A DNA stretch of 7,935 nt from Acidobacteriota bacterium (GTDB lineage: Bacteria > Acidobacteriota > Vicinamibacteria > Vicinamibacterales > UBA8438): assembly GCA_003533545.1 (NCBI GenBank), contig DQEK01000110.1, positions 1 through 7,935 on the forward strand. Reading direction: 5' to 3'. The notes below the pieces were generated by a model. It ran no database searches. It saw only the letters and a program-made list of their open reading frames with translations, and had not been told where the DNA came from. A program made the translations under genes and the position numbers. Positions 1 through 5,441 of the stretch are shown piece by piece. Numbering within the stretch: position 1 is the first letter of the stretch; each line of letters opens with the position of its first letter.

Positions 1-648
1 GTGTTGGGGGTGGATCATTCGCTTCCGTTCATCGTGCTCGGTCGAGCGCGGGGATGGTCGCTGCGCCGTACGCTCGGGATTACCGGCGCCTGCGGTGTCG
101 TCCACGTGGCGTCGTCCGTGCTCATCGGGCTGGGGGGTGTGGTCCTAGGGATCGCGCTTGATCGGTTGTCTTGGTTGGAATCTGCGCGAGGTGACCTTTC
201 GGCGAAACTGCTAATCGGATTTGGGCTCGCCTATGCCTCGTGGTCGGTTTGGCGGGGGTTTCGCGGCCATGTGCATACCCATGTGCACTCACATCCAGAT
301 GGCACCACGCATAGCCACCCCCATGACCATCACGGTGAGCATCTCCATGCCCATGGTGTCGGTCGGGGCGTGACCCCGTGGATACTTTTCCTGATTTTTG
401 CCTTTGGTCCCTGTGAAGCGCTCATTCCGCTGATGATGGCGCCGGCTATCGACGGTGTGTGGTGGCTACTCGGTGCCGTAATTGCTGTGTTTGCCGTGTG
501 TACGGTGGGTGGGATGCTGGTCGTGGTTGCACTCGGCTACACCGGTTTCAACAGTGCCAGACTCGGTGTACTTGCACCACGAGTGGACGTGCTGGCCGGA
601 TTGACGATCGCTGCCAGCGGCGCATCGGTCCTCTGGCTTGGCATGTAA
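1..648 (+). CDS. NicO/RcnA/UreH-like metal-efflux membrane protein, 5'-truncated
   Basis: Open from the first base, so the N-terminus is probably outside the window; the GTG at position 1 reads as a valine inside a conserved stretch, not as a start. The visible 215 residues begin with GVDHSLPF, which resembles the G-x-DH motif of the first helix in nickel/cobalt-efflux (RcnA, NicO) and UreH/HupE-like proteins. Hydrophobic segments lie near residues 27-52, 68-86, 124-146, 152-178 and 194-214. Between the second and third is a loop (residues 90-118) with 13 histidines, as in RcnA-type transporters, where such loops bind metal. The motif FGPCEALIPLM (residues 135-145) follows, with a Cys and a Glu inside a membrane helix. 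Role inferred: export of a divalent metal such as Ni, Co or Zn across the inner membrane. The substrate cannot be read from sequence. No partner gene follows it. Confidence 0.75.
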   Translation: MLGVDHSLPFIVLGRARGWSLRRTLGITGACGVVHVASSVLIGLGGVVLGIALDRLSWLESARGDLSAKLLIGFGLAYASWSVWRGFRGHVHTHVHSHPDGTTHSHPHDHHGEHLHAHGVGRGVTPWILFLIFAFGPCEALIPLMMAPAIDGVWWLLGAVIAVFAVCTVGGMLVVVALGYTGFNSARLGVLAPRVDVLAGLTIAASGASVLWLGM

Positions 649-735
649 GGTCACGAATTCGGTCGGCAGTCCACCTGACCCCTAACGGCCTGGTTCCACC
701 CACAATATCTAGTGTAACTTGAATCAGACGACCCT

Positions 736-960
736 TTGTCTCGTGTGCCTGGCTTGACACTGAGGCTTGAGCCTGCGCATAGTTGCGTTGTGGCGCCGAG
801 GCTGATCGTGCGCGCCGCGTACCTTAATTCGCCGCGTGCCCAGGCGCGGTTTGAGGAGTTGGCCCGCCATTCCGGGCTAGGGTTGGGCGTCGACAACCGG
901 TCGTCGCCGAAAGTGCAGGGGCTAGTAGGTGCGTTATCCGCACGCCTCCTGTCACGCTGA
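736..960 (+). CDS. Unidentified short reading frame (weak)
   Basis: Open frame of 74 codons from a TTG at 736, with GTG alternatives at 745 and 790; the candidate promoter overlaps its 5' part, so 790 would be the better start. The product is rich in Arg, Leu and Ala (for example SPRAQARFEELARH) and has no motif, signal peptide or membrane segment that I recognise. No Shine-Dalgarno sequence is evident. It ends 13 bases before the ATG at 974, which could mean a two-gene unit. It could equally be a chance frame in GC-rich non-coding DNA. Confidence 0.15.
   Translation: MSRVPGLTLRLEPAHSCVVAPRLIVRAAYLNSPRAQARFEELARHSGLGLGVDNRSSPKVQGLVGALSARLLSR
754..783 (+). promoter_or_regulatory. Candidate sigma70-type promoter
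   Basis: A perfect TTGACA (754-759) is followed after 18 bases by CATAGT (778-783), a 4/6 match to TATAAT. Transcription would start near 790. That is at a GTG in the frame of the short reading frame ending at 960, and upstream of the one at 974-1180. The 105 bp before it (649-753) show no gene and no convincing terminator for the upstream transporter. One good hexamer can occur by chance. Confidence 0.3.
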
Positions 961-973
961 AGCCCATCTCGCT

Positions 974-1180
974 ATGACTGCAGCTGAATATCGACGCCTT
1001 CGCCGGATGTTGCAGCGCGAACGCCAGAAGGGACTTCTGGCCCTTGATCTGCTGGCTGACGTGGCTACCCAAAGTGATCGGGTTGTCGATGAGTCAGATG
1101 TCTCTGGAATCGATGAATCCGTTACGTCGGATTCGTCGACCAGTCGGCCGCGGCCGGTCTTACCAATGCCGTCACGATGA
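974..1180 (+). CDS. Unidentified 68-aa reading frame with acidic Ser-rich repeat
   Basis: An ATG at 974 opens a 68-codon frame ending in TGA at 1180. The first half is strongly helical and basic (EYRRLRRMLQRERQKGLLAL). The second half turns acidic and Ser-rich, with a doubled 8-residue unit, VDESDVSG then IDESVTSD, encoded by a 24-base direct repeat (1086-1095 and 1110-1119, one mismatch). The tail is Ser/Arg/Pro-rich. The DNA for the second half also forms the hairpin at 1110-1139 and the palindrome at 1145-1156, so RNA or DNA structure may be the real constraint. No family recognised and no clear ribosome binding site. If real, it could be a small helical adaptor or regulator, but nothing shows this. 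Confidence 0.22.
   Translation: MTAAEYRRLRRMLQRERQKGLLALDLLADVATQSDRVVDESDVSGIDESVTSDSSTSRPRPVLPMPSR
1110..1139. repeat. 12-bp inverted repeat (hairpin)
   Basis: Arms 1110-1121 and 1128-1139 pair over 12 positions (11 Watson-Crick, one G-T at 1114/1135) around the 6-base loop TTACGT. No T-tract follows, so it does not look like a simple factor-independent terminator. The left arm is also the second copy of the direct repeat TCGATGA(G/A)TC that starts at 1086. Confidence 0.6.
1145..1156. repeat. 12-bp perfect palindrome
   Basis: CGGCCGCGGCCG is its own reverse complement and begins five bases after the 1110-1139 hairpin. It could be part of a compound structure, a protein-binding operator, or chance in GC-rich DNA. 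Confidence 0.5.
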
Positions 1181-1439
1181 CCGCGGCGAGGCCGAGTGTT
1201 TCTCAGTAGCAGCTGTGACGTTGTTGTCACTTTCGTGCTTGGGGAAGCATTTCAGTCAACCACGCTCATTACGACACTTACCTGTCAGTTCTTGGCCATG
1301 TTTCGCTCGTGCCCCCTGCCTGCTTAAACGACTGCAGGTCCGCCTATCGCTGAAGCCCTGCGGACATTTACGATAGACTCGCCGCCGCCGGGGTTTTGCC
1401 CTGGACGTGGGACGGGCTAATCGTCGATGGGGTCGCCTA
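1181..1439. other. Intergenic region upstream of the antiporter
   Basis: I see no gene here on either strand; the open frames are Arg/Pro-rich or interrupted. A short stem GTGAC/GTCAC (1215-1219/1226-1230, loop of 6) followed by TTT may be a weak structural end for transcripts of the small frames upstream. TACGAT (1369-1374) or TAGACT (1374-1379) are poor -10 candidates for the antiporter and lack a matching -35. The frame of the antiporter is open back to a GTG at 1407, but residues from there to 1439 are basic and unlike the family. Confidence 0.4.
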
Positions 1440-2399
1440 GTGCTGTACGACGTTGGTTTGATCGTTTTCGGACTCGCACTGGTCGCCAAAGGGGGCGACC
1501 TATTCGTCGGGTCTAGTATTCAGATCGGCAAGATTTTCGGTGTGCCGAGGTTCGTCATTGGCGGCACGTTGGTTAGCCTAGCGACTACGACCCCTGAGCT
1601 GGTTGTCTCGGCGAATGCTAGCTTTGATGGCGACGCCGGTATGGCTCTTGGCAATGCCGTTGGCTCGTGTGTCTGCAACATTGGGCTCATCGTTGGCACG
1701 GTGGCGCTATTGACGCCCGTGGAGATCGAGAAACGAGACTTTGTGCGGCGGGCGGGCTGGATGGTGTTGGCCGCCGCACTCGTCGTTGCCTTTACGTGGA
1801 ATCGCACGCTCAGTCGGCCGCTGTCGATCGTACTTTTAGCGCTGTCGCTTGCTTATCTCGCCTGGGATTACATGGGAATCCGACAGCAACGCGTCAGGGC
1901 GCTGGACGAGGTTGGGCCAGCCGACACCAGTGGGTTAGCGAGAACGGTCACCTTCTTCGTGTTCGGCCTGGGCATGATAGTGGCCGGTAGCGAATTCTTG
2001 GTTGGCTCCGGCCAATCGCTTGCAAATGCGCTTGGGGTTTCCTCCGCGGTCATTGGGTTGTCGGTTGTAGCCGTTGGCACGTCGCTGCCAGAGCTTGTGA
2101 CCGGTGTGTCTGCAGCCCGCAAGGGGGTGCCAGACTTGGCGTTAGGCAACATCGTGGGTGCCAACGTGTTGAACCTCTCTCTCGTTGTCGGGGTGTCCGG
2201 CGTGGTCCGGCCTCTTACTTTTGATCTGTCTACGCAGGTTTATTCCTACTCCTGGCTGGCAATTTTTTTTGCCGTCGTCATCGCGCTTGTAGCTTGGCGC
2301 GGACGGTTCCATCGTGGCGGTGGCTTGGTGCTACTTGTCCTCTACGTCGTCTACCTCACTGGGATGGCGTTTCTCTTGCCGACGGAACAGGGGATCTAA
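1440..2399 (+). CDS. CaCA-family calcium/sodium antiporter (YrbG-like)
   Basis: Inner-membrane cation antiporter, expected to exchange Na+ or H+ for Ca2+. The 319-residue product has the two inverted alpha repeats that define the family. The first has SLATTTPEL (residues 46-54, acidic residue E53) followed by GNAVGSCVCN (N72, N80). The second has AVGTSLPEL (E218) followed by GNIVGANVLN (N237, N242, N245). About ten hydrophobic segments are separated near residues 146-166 by a short charged loop, as in NCX_Mj and YrbG. The GTG at 1440 was chosen because MLYDVGLIVFGLAL then begins at the first helix as usual; the GTG at 1407 adds eleven basic residues and is the alternative. GGGG a few bases upstream is only a weak ribosome binding site. 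Oddities: the first repeat has TTT for the usual GTS-x run and GSC for GSN, and the second has GAN for GSN. It ends 32 bp from the convergent peptidase. Confidence 0.92.
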   Translation: MLYDVGLIVFGLALVAKGGDLFVGSSIQIGKIFGVPRFVIGGTLVSLATTTPELVVSANASFDGDAGMALGNAVGSCVCNIGLIVGTVALLTPVEIEKRDFVRRAGWMVLAAALVVAFTWNRTLSRPLSIVLLALSLAYLAWDYMGIRQQRVRALDEVGPADTSGLARTVTFFVFGLGMIVAGSEFLVGSGQSLANALGVSSAVIGLSVVAVGTSLPELVTGVSAARKGVPDLALGNIVGANVLNLSLVVGVSGVVRPLTFDLSTQVYSYSWLAIFFAVVIALVAWRGRFHRGGGLVLLVLYVVYLTGMAFLLPTEQGI

Positions 2400-2401
2400 C
2401 G

Positions 2402-2415
2402 CGGATGGTCATCCG
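2402..2415. terminator. Short hairpin between convergent genes (weak)
   Basis: CGGAT (2402-2406) pairs with ATCCG (2411-2415) around a 4-base loop, three bases after the antiporter stop and about 16 before the peptidase stop. The stem is short and lacks a T-tract in either direction. It is the only structure I see in the 32-bp convergent gap. Confidence 0.15.
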
Positions 2416-2431
2416 GCTCGGGCAACTCGTG

Positions 2432-4051
2432 TCATTGTGGCTGACCTGCCCGCTGCTCTGGTTCGCTCATCACCCGCACAATAGGGAAACTTCCGCCAGG
2501 CTGGATCTCGTCGTCAAGCAAGTTCCAATTAACGAATCCGTCGTCTGAGCGGGGTTCGAGCAACGTGAAGGCTAACCGCCCCAGTGGCTGGGCGACGGGG
2601 ATGGCTACGGTACCGGCCGGTAATTGGAACTCGGCTGGACCCCAGACCCCTTCGATGGTGCGTTCCAGATGCTCCTCGGTCTGACGGTCGGCCAGCGTTG
2701 ACCGGCTAATGGCGAAACGCTCGCCGGCTAACGTCACGTCGGCTTCAAGCGCGGTGCCGTCGACGCCATGCGCCGCGAGGAGTTCCAGAATGGAGGTCAG
2801 GCGCTCTGGGATGTAGTACGTGGCCGGCGCCACTTCCTCCTCGCTTGCCGAGAACCGCCCGTACTCGTACATCGTAGTCGGCTCGGCCACGTCCAGGCGA
2901 CGCCGAATGGGTGCCTGGGTATAGGGATGCTGCAACTCTTCGGTTGAGCCGAGCAGGATTTCGGTCGTTGTTGGCGATCGCTGAGCTTCGCCTCGCGTGG
3001 CTAGCTTGGTACCCACGACCGACTCCCTATCAAGACTCGTCACGAGCGATCTGATCTCGGCGGTTTGATTATGGGCGATACGGAGGAGTTCTTCTATGAA
3101 TCGGCGCGAGGCGTTGACGCGTTCCTCAAAGGTGGCGTAGGCGTAGGCCTCGCTGAGGATACCGATACGGTTCCGAAGACCCGCGTAGTTGTTGTTGAAC
3201 CGCGGTCGGTGGTCAAAGGTGCGCCAGCTGGGCTCAGTTCCGGATCCCCGTGGCACGTTGCCGTAGTAGTAGAGCTCCCATCCGTTGCTTGCCTTGATGC
3301 CTGTGGTAACAGTTGGGAGCCATTCGTCACGCAGGAGGCCGTCGATTAACGGGTGGGTGTTCGGGTGGAGCGGGGGAGCGTACGTGAGATGGTAGCCATG
3401 CTCGGTCCCGTTGGTCGTATGCAGGTCGACGATCACATGGGGGTCGTATTCCTGGTACGCGCGTACTAGGGCGCGTGCCTCAGGCGACTCCAATTTGGTG
3501 TGGTCACGGTTCAGATCGAGTCCTTGCGCGTTGGTCCGTTCTCCCATTCCGTCGAATGGACCGAACTGGAGCGGTCTGTTGTCGAACGCGATCTGTTCGT
3601 TTCCATCAGCGTTGTAGATCGGTGCGATGAGTAGGACGAGTGAAGCGCTCCATTCTGGGTGTTCGTTTCTCGCTAGTGCACGTACCAACATCAGCAGGGC
3701 TTCCTTGCCGCAGACCTCACCGCCGTGGATGTTGCCCTGAAGCCATACTCTGGTCCGCTCCGGTGCGATTACGGAGGAGGGACGCGCGTCCGGCACCTCT
3801 CCGACGACCATCAATGGCAACGGTCGTCCCTCGGTCGTCTGACCGAAGGTCGTGAGATGCATACGCTCTGACGACGCAGCAGCGCGCTCCAAAAACTGCA
3901 CCACTTCGCCGTATCCGGTCGTTTGCTCGTAACGCGTACGTTCAGCACGGGTCCACAACGACGGTCCGCTGTCCGTGGAACTGGTTGGGCCGCAGCCCAG
4001 GGTGAGGAGCACTAGTACACTCGGTGGGAGCAGGCTGATCACGCGAGTCAT
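2432..4051 (-). CDS. M14-family zinc carboxypeptidase-like lipoprotein
   Basis: Exported metallopeptidase of 539 residues. The N-terminus is a signal peptide with a hydrophobic core (SLLPPSVLVLLTLGC). C20 is followed by a Ser/Thr/Gly linker, suggesting a lipoprotein, although T at -3 and L at -2 depart from the usual lipobox. The catalytic domain spans about residues 40-330. NIHGGE gives zinc ligands H109 and E112, GLDLNRDH gives N181-R182 for substrate carboxylate binding, DLHTTNG gives the third ligand H211, and ILSEAYAY gives catalytic E301. All expected active-site residues are present. Residues 330-539 form an extra C-terminal region, probably beta-rich, of unknown role. The ATG at 4051 is supported by GAAGA about seven bases upstream. 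Likely role: trimming peptides, or a related amide substrate, in the periplasm or on the outer membrane; the substrate is not predictable. It is transcribed divergently from the HAD gene. Confidence 0.9.
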   Translation of the reverse strand: MTRVISLLPPSVLVLLTLGCGPTSSTDSGPSLWTRAERTRYEQTTGYGEVVQFLERAAASSERMHLTTFGQTTEGRPLPLMVVGEVPDARPSSVIAPERTRVWLQGNIHGGEVCGKEALLMLVRALARNEHPEWSASLVLLIAPIYNADGNEQIAFDNRPLQFGPFDGMGERTNAQGLDLNRDHTKLESPEARALVRAYQEYDPHVIVDLHTTNGTEHGYHLTYAPPLHPNTHPLIDGLLRDEWLPTVTTGIKASNGWELYYYGNVPRGSGTEPSWRTFDHRPRFNNNYAGLRNRIGILSEAYAYATFEERVNASRRFIEELLRIAHNQTAEIRSLVTSLDRESVVGTKLATRGEAQRSPTTTEILLGSTEELQHPYTQAPIRRRLDVAEPTTMYEYGRFSASEEEVAPATYYIPERLTSILELLAAHGVDGTALEADVTLAGERFAISRSTLADRQTEEHLERTIEGVWGPAEFQLPAGTVAIPVAQPLGRLAFTLLEPRSDDGFVNWNLLDDEIQPGGSFPIVRVMSEPEQRAGQPQ

Positions 4052-4255
4052 ATGATTTCTTCGAGTTGTCTAACGACCTCGTCGATGTCCGACGCCGGCC
4101 GGTGTGGCGATGGTTGCCACGAGGTCGAACGAGCCGGTTTGTGCCGATACCCACGTAGCCACGCTGATAAGAGCACCGGCCAGGAAGGGCAAGGCTCCGC
4201 CGCGGCGGGCGATGCCAGGACCGCAGGGAATGCTGGCCGTGGGAGTTGGAGTCAT
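4048..4255 (-). pseudogene. Possible frameshifted Lrp/AsnC effector-domain remnant
   Basis: A frame from ATG 4255 runs 61 codons to a TAG at 4070-4072. It contains WVSAQTGSFDLVATIATPA, which resembles the central strand-turn-strand of Lrp/AsnC ligand-binding (RAM) domains, typically WV-x-x-TG-x-(Y/F)D-(L/V)-x-A. Moving one base forward at about 4092 gives SDIDEVVRQLEEII, which looks like the next helix of that fold. This frame ends in TGA at 4050-4048, overlapping the peptidase ATG. So one extra base would split a small stand-alone RAM protein. Against this, the first strand and helix of the domain are not recognisable, the N-terminal part (SIPCGPGIARRGGALPF) does not fit, and a hydrophobic run could instead be read as a signal peptide. 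It may be a degraded gene, a sequencing error, or chance in the peptidase leader. Confidence 0.25.
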
Positions 4256-4258
4256 CTG

Positions 4259-4271
4259 CCGGGAGTATAAT
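4259..4271 (+). promoter_or_regulatory. TATAAT promoter of the HAD gene
   Basis: A perfect -10 hexamer TATAAT (4266-4271) preceded by CCGGGAG. No good -35 is present at 16-18 bases; TTGGAG at 4246-4251 is only 14 away. Transcription would start near 4278, just six bases before the ATG at 4284, so the message would be nearly leaderless. The same block recurs before the quinoprotein gene. Confidence 0.5.
4264..4269 (-). promoter_or_regulatory. Overlapping TATACT -10 for the divergent side
   Basis: The bases AGTATA read TATACT on the minus strand, a 5/6 match to the -10 consensus, overlapping the plus-strand TATAAT. It would start RNA near 4257, giving the peptidase a leader of about 205 bases, or a nearly leaderless message for the frame at 4255. 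No convincing -35 is visible: TGGACA at 4299-4294 is 24 bases away. Confidence 0.25.
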
Positions 4272-4283
4272 CCGCCAGCCGCG

Positions 4284-4943
4284 ATGGGTAGTTTGTCCAC
4301 TTATTTGTTTGACCTCGACGGTACTCTAATTGACACCACAGAGTTGATCATGTCGTCGTTCCGTCACACGATGCAGACCCATCTGGAACGGGTGCCGCCG
4401 GAAGCCGAGTGGCGGGCTGGATTCGGCACGCCGTTGCGGCCACAACTCGCGCGCTATGCGGAAGGGAACGTCGAACTTGATGCGCTAGTTGTCACCTACC
4501 GAGAATACCAGTGGGCGAATCACGACCGTCTCGTTTCGACATTCCCTGGCGTTACGGAGGTGCTAGTGGAACTCGCCGACCGAGGAGCGCAGTTGGGTGT
4601 TGTGACGAGCAAGAATCGCACCGGGGCTCTGCACGGTTTGCGTCACTGTGGACTCGACGAATTCTTTGAGGTGTTGGTGAGCGCAGACGACGTCGCCAAA
4701 CACAAACCGGACCCGACCCCTGTGGTTGCAGCGTTGGTTCGACTCGGGGCGTCGTCGGAAGATGCGGTGTTCATTGGTGACTCTCCGTTCGACTGCATGG
4801 CGGGCCGAGCAGCTGGTGTGTCGACTGCTGCAGCTCTCTGGGGAGCCTTCGACCGAGACATCCTGGAGCCACAGGCGCCAGACCACTGGCTGGAGTGCCC
4901 CGAGCAAGTCCTGCGTCTTGCCGGCGGAATGCCGAGAGCGTGA
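4284..4943 (+). CDS. HAD-superfamily phosphatase (phosphoglycolate phosphatase/PpaX-like)
   Basis: Cytoplasmic phosphohydrolase of 219 residues, typical for the subfamily I group with an alpha-helical cap. Motif I is FDLDGTLID with nucleophile D10 and acid/base D12. The cap lies at about residues 17-85. Motif II is VVTSKN (T108-S109), motif III is the lysine in KHKPDP (K141), and motif IV is FIGDSPFD (D166, D170) binding Mg2+. The KPDP run and GDSPFD are those of Gph and PpaX, whose substrates are phosphoglycolate and pyrophosphate; which applies here cannot be read. The start at 4284 puts FDLDGT nine residues from the N-terminus as in the family. The frame is open upstream to 4104, but those 60 residues are Arg/Pro-rich and cross the promoter. 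Expression is probably from TATAAT 4266-4271. The thioesterase ATG follows its TGA after a single base. Confidence 0.92.
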   Translation: MGSLSTYLFDLDGTLIDTTELIMSSFRHTMQTHLERVPPEAEWRAGFGTPLRPQLARYAEGNVELDALVVTYREYQWANHDRLVSTFPGVTEVLVELADRGAQLGVVTSKNRTGALHGLRHCGLDEFFEVLVSADDVAKHKPDPTPVVAALVRLGASSEDAVFIGDSPFDCMAGRAAGVSTAAALWGAFDRDILEPQAPDHWLECPEQVLRLAGGMPRA

Positions 4944-4944
4944 T

Positions 4945-5379
4945 ATGGAAATTCCAGAGGGTTATCAACTGTTCGAGTGGGTCGATCCCTTTGAGGACCT
5001 CGTCGGTCCGCTGTGTTTCAAGGAAGACGAGTCCGGCCGGCTACGATTCGCGTTCGAGGCCACTGCCAAGCACGCGAACACGTCGGGGCAAATTCATGGC
5101 GGTATGCTGATGACGTTTGCCGACTACGCGCTGTGCTTAGTGGCTATCTATGGTTTGCCGGGTGAGCGTTGTGTCACTGTTTCTCTTAGCTGCGAGTTCA
5201 CCGCACCCGGTCAGGTAGGCGACTTCATTGAGTCTGTTGCCGAGGTTGTGCGGCGAACGCGCTCTTTAACATTCGTGCGCGGGCAAGTTACCGCTGGGGA
5301 CAGGACGCTGTTGAACTACAGCGCGATCGTGAAACGTTTGCCGCGGGCCGGTGGTGCGGTGCGCGTGGCCGGTCACTAA
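4945..5379 (+). CDS. PaaI/YbgC-type hotdog thioesterase
   Basis: Cytoplasmic acyl-CoA thioesterase-like protein of 144 residues, the usual single-hotdog length. The active-site region reads HANTSGQIHGGMLMTFADYA: N45 and G48, the HGG turn (51-53) that starts the central helix, and D60 at the position of the catalytic Asp in PaaI. The strands after it (VTVSLSCEFTAPGQVGD, then RSLTFVRGQV) are typical of the PaaI branch. The ATG at 4945 is fixed by this fold and by its position one base after the HAD stop; frame upstream lies inside the HAD gene. Such spacing implies one transcript and translational coupling, with GAGAG in the HAD end as a weak ribosome binding site. The acyl group is unknown; PaaI enzymes often hydrolyse aromatic or hydroxylated acyl-CoAs. 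A functional link with the HAD enzyme is suggested only by the gene order. Confidence 0.88.
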   Translation: MEIPEGYQLFEWVDPFEDLVGPLCFKEDESGRLRFAFEATAKHANTSGQIHGGMLMTFADYALCLVAIYGLPGERCVTVSLSCEFTAPGQVGDFIESVAEVVRRTRSLTFVRGQVTAGDRTLLNYSAIVKRLPRAGGAVRVAGH

Positions 5380-5384
5380 CCGAA

Positions 5385-5397
5385 CCGGGGATATAAT
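5385..5397 (+). promoter_or_regulatory. TATAAT promoter of the quinoprotein gene
   Basis: A perfect TATAAT (5392-5397) preceded by CCGGGGA, in the 62-bp gap after the thioesterase. No recognisable -35 sits 16-18 bases upstream. A start near 5404 would give a leader of about 38 bases that includes the strong ribosome binding site. Confidence 0.5.
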
Positions 5398-5426
5398 TTC
5401 TGTTGCCACCGCGATTGGTGAAGGTG

Positions 5427-5433
5427 AAGGAGG
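5427..5433 (+). promoter_or_regulatory. Strong Shine-Dalgarno AAGGAGG
   Basis: AAGGAGG lies eight bases before the ATG at 5442. It decides the start of the quinoprotein in favour of 5442 over the upstream TTG at 5403, and it is by far the best ribosome binding site in the window. Confidence 0.85.
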
Positions 5434-5441
5434 GTCCGTAC

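Noticed and set aside
952..1230. Minus-strand frame over the small unknown frames
   Set aside because: Very Arg/Ser-rich with no motif; typical of a reverse-strand shadow in GC-rich DNA.
649..1406. tRNA or other standard RNA gene in the large gap
   Set aside because: I looked for T-arm (GGTTCRA) and RNase P/tmRNA-like signatures and found none with a matching cloverleaf or core.
1407..1439. Earlier GTG start of the antiporter
   Set aside because: Adds eleven mostly basic residues before the first helix; the family starts at the helix. Not fully excluded.
4104..4283. 60-residue N-terminal extension of the HAD protein
   Set aside because: Arg/Pro-rich, unlike the family, and it would place the TATAAT promoter inside the coding region.
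4726..4944. Upstream extension of the thioesterase
   Set aside because: Lies wholly inside the HAD gene in another frame; the hotdog fold begins just after the ATG at 4945.
5403..5441. TTG start 13 codons upstream for the quinoprotein
   Set aside because: AAGGAGG sits eight bases before the ATG at 5442, and the signal peptide begins there.
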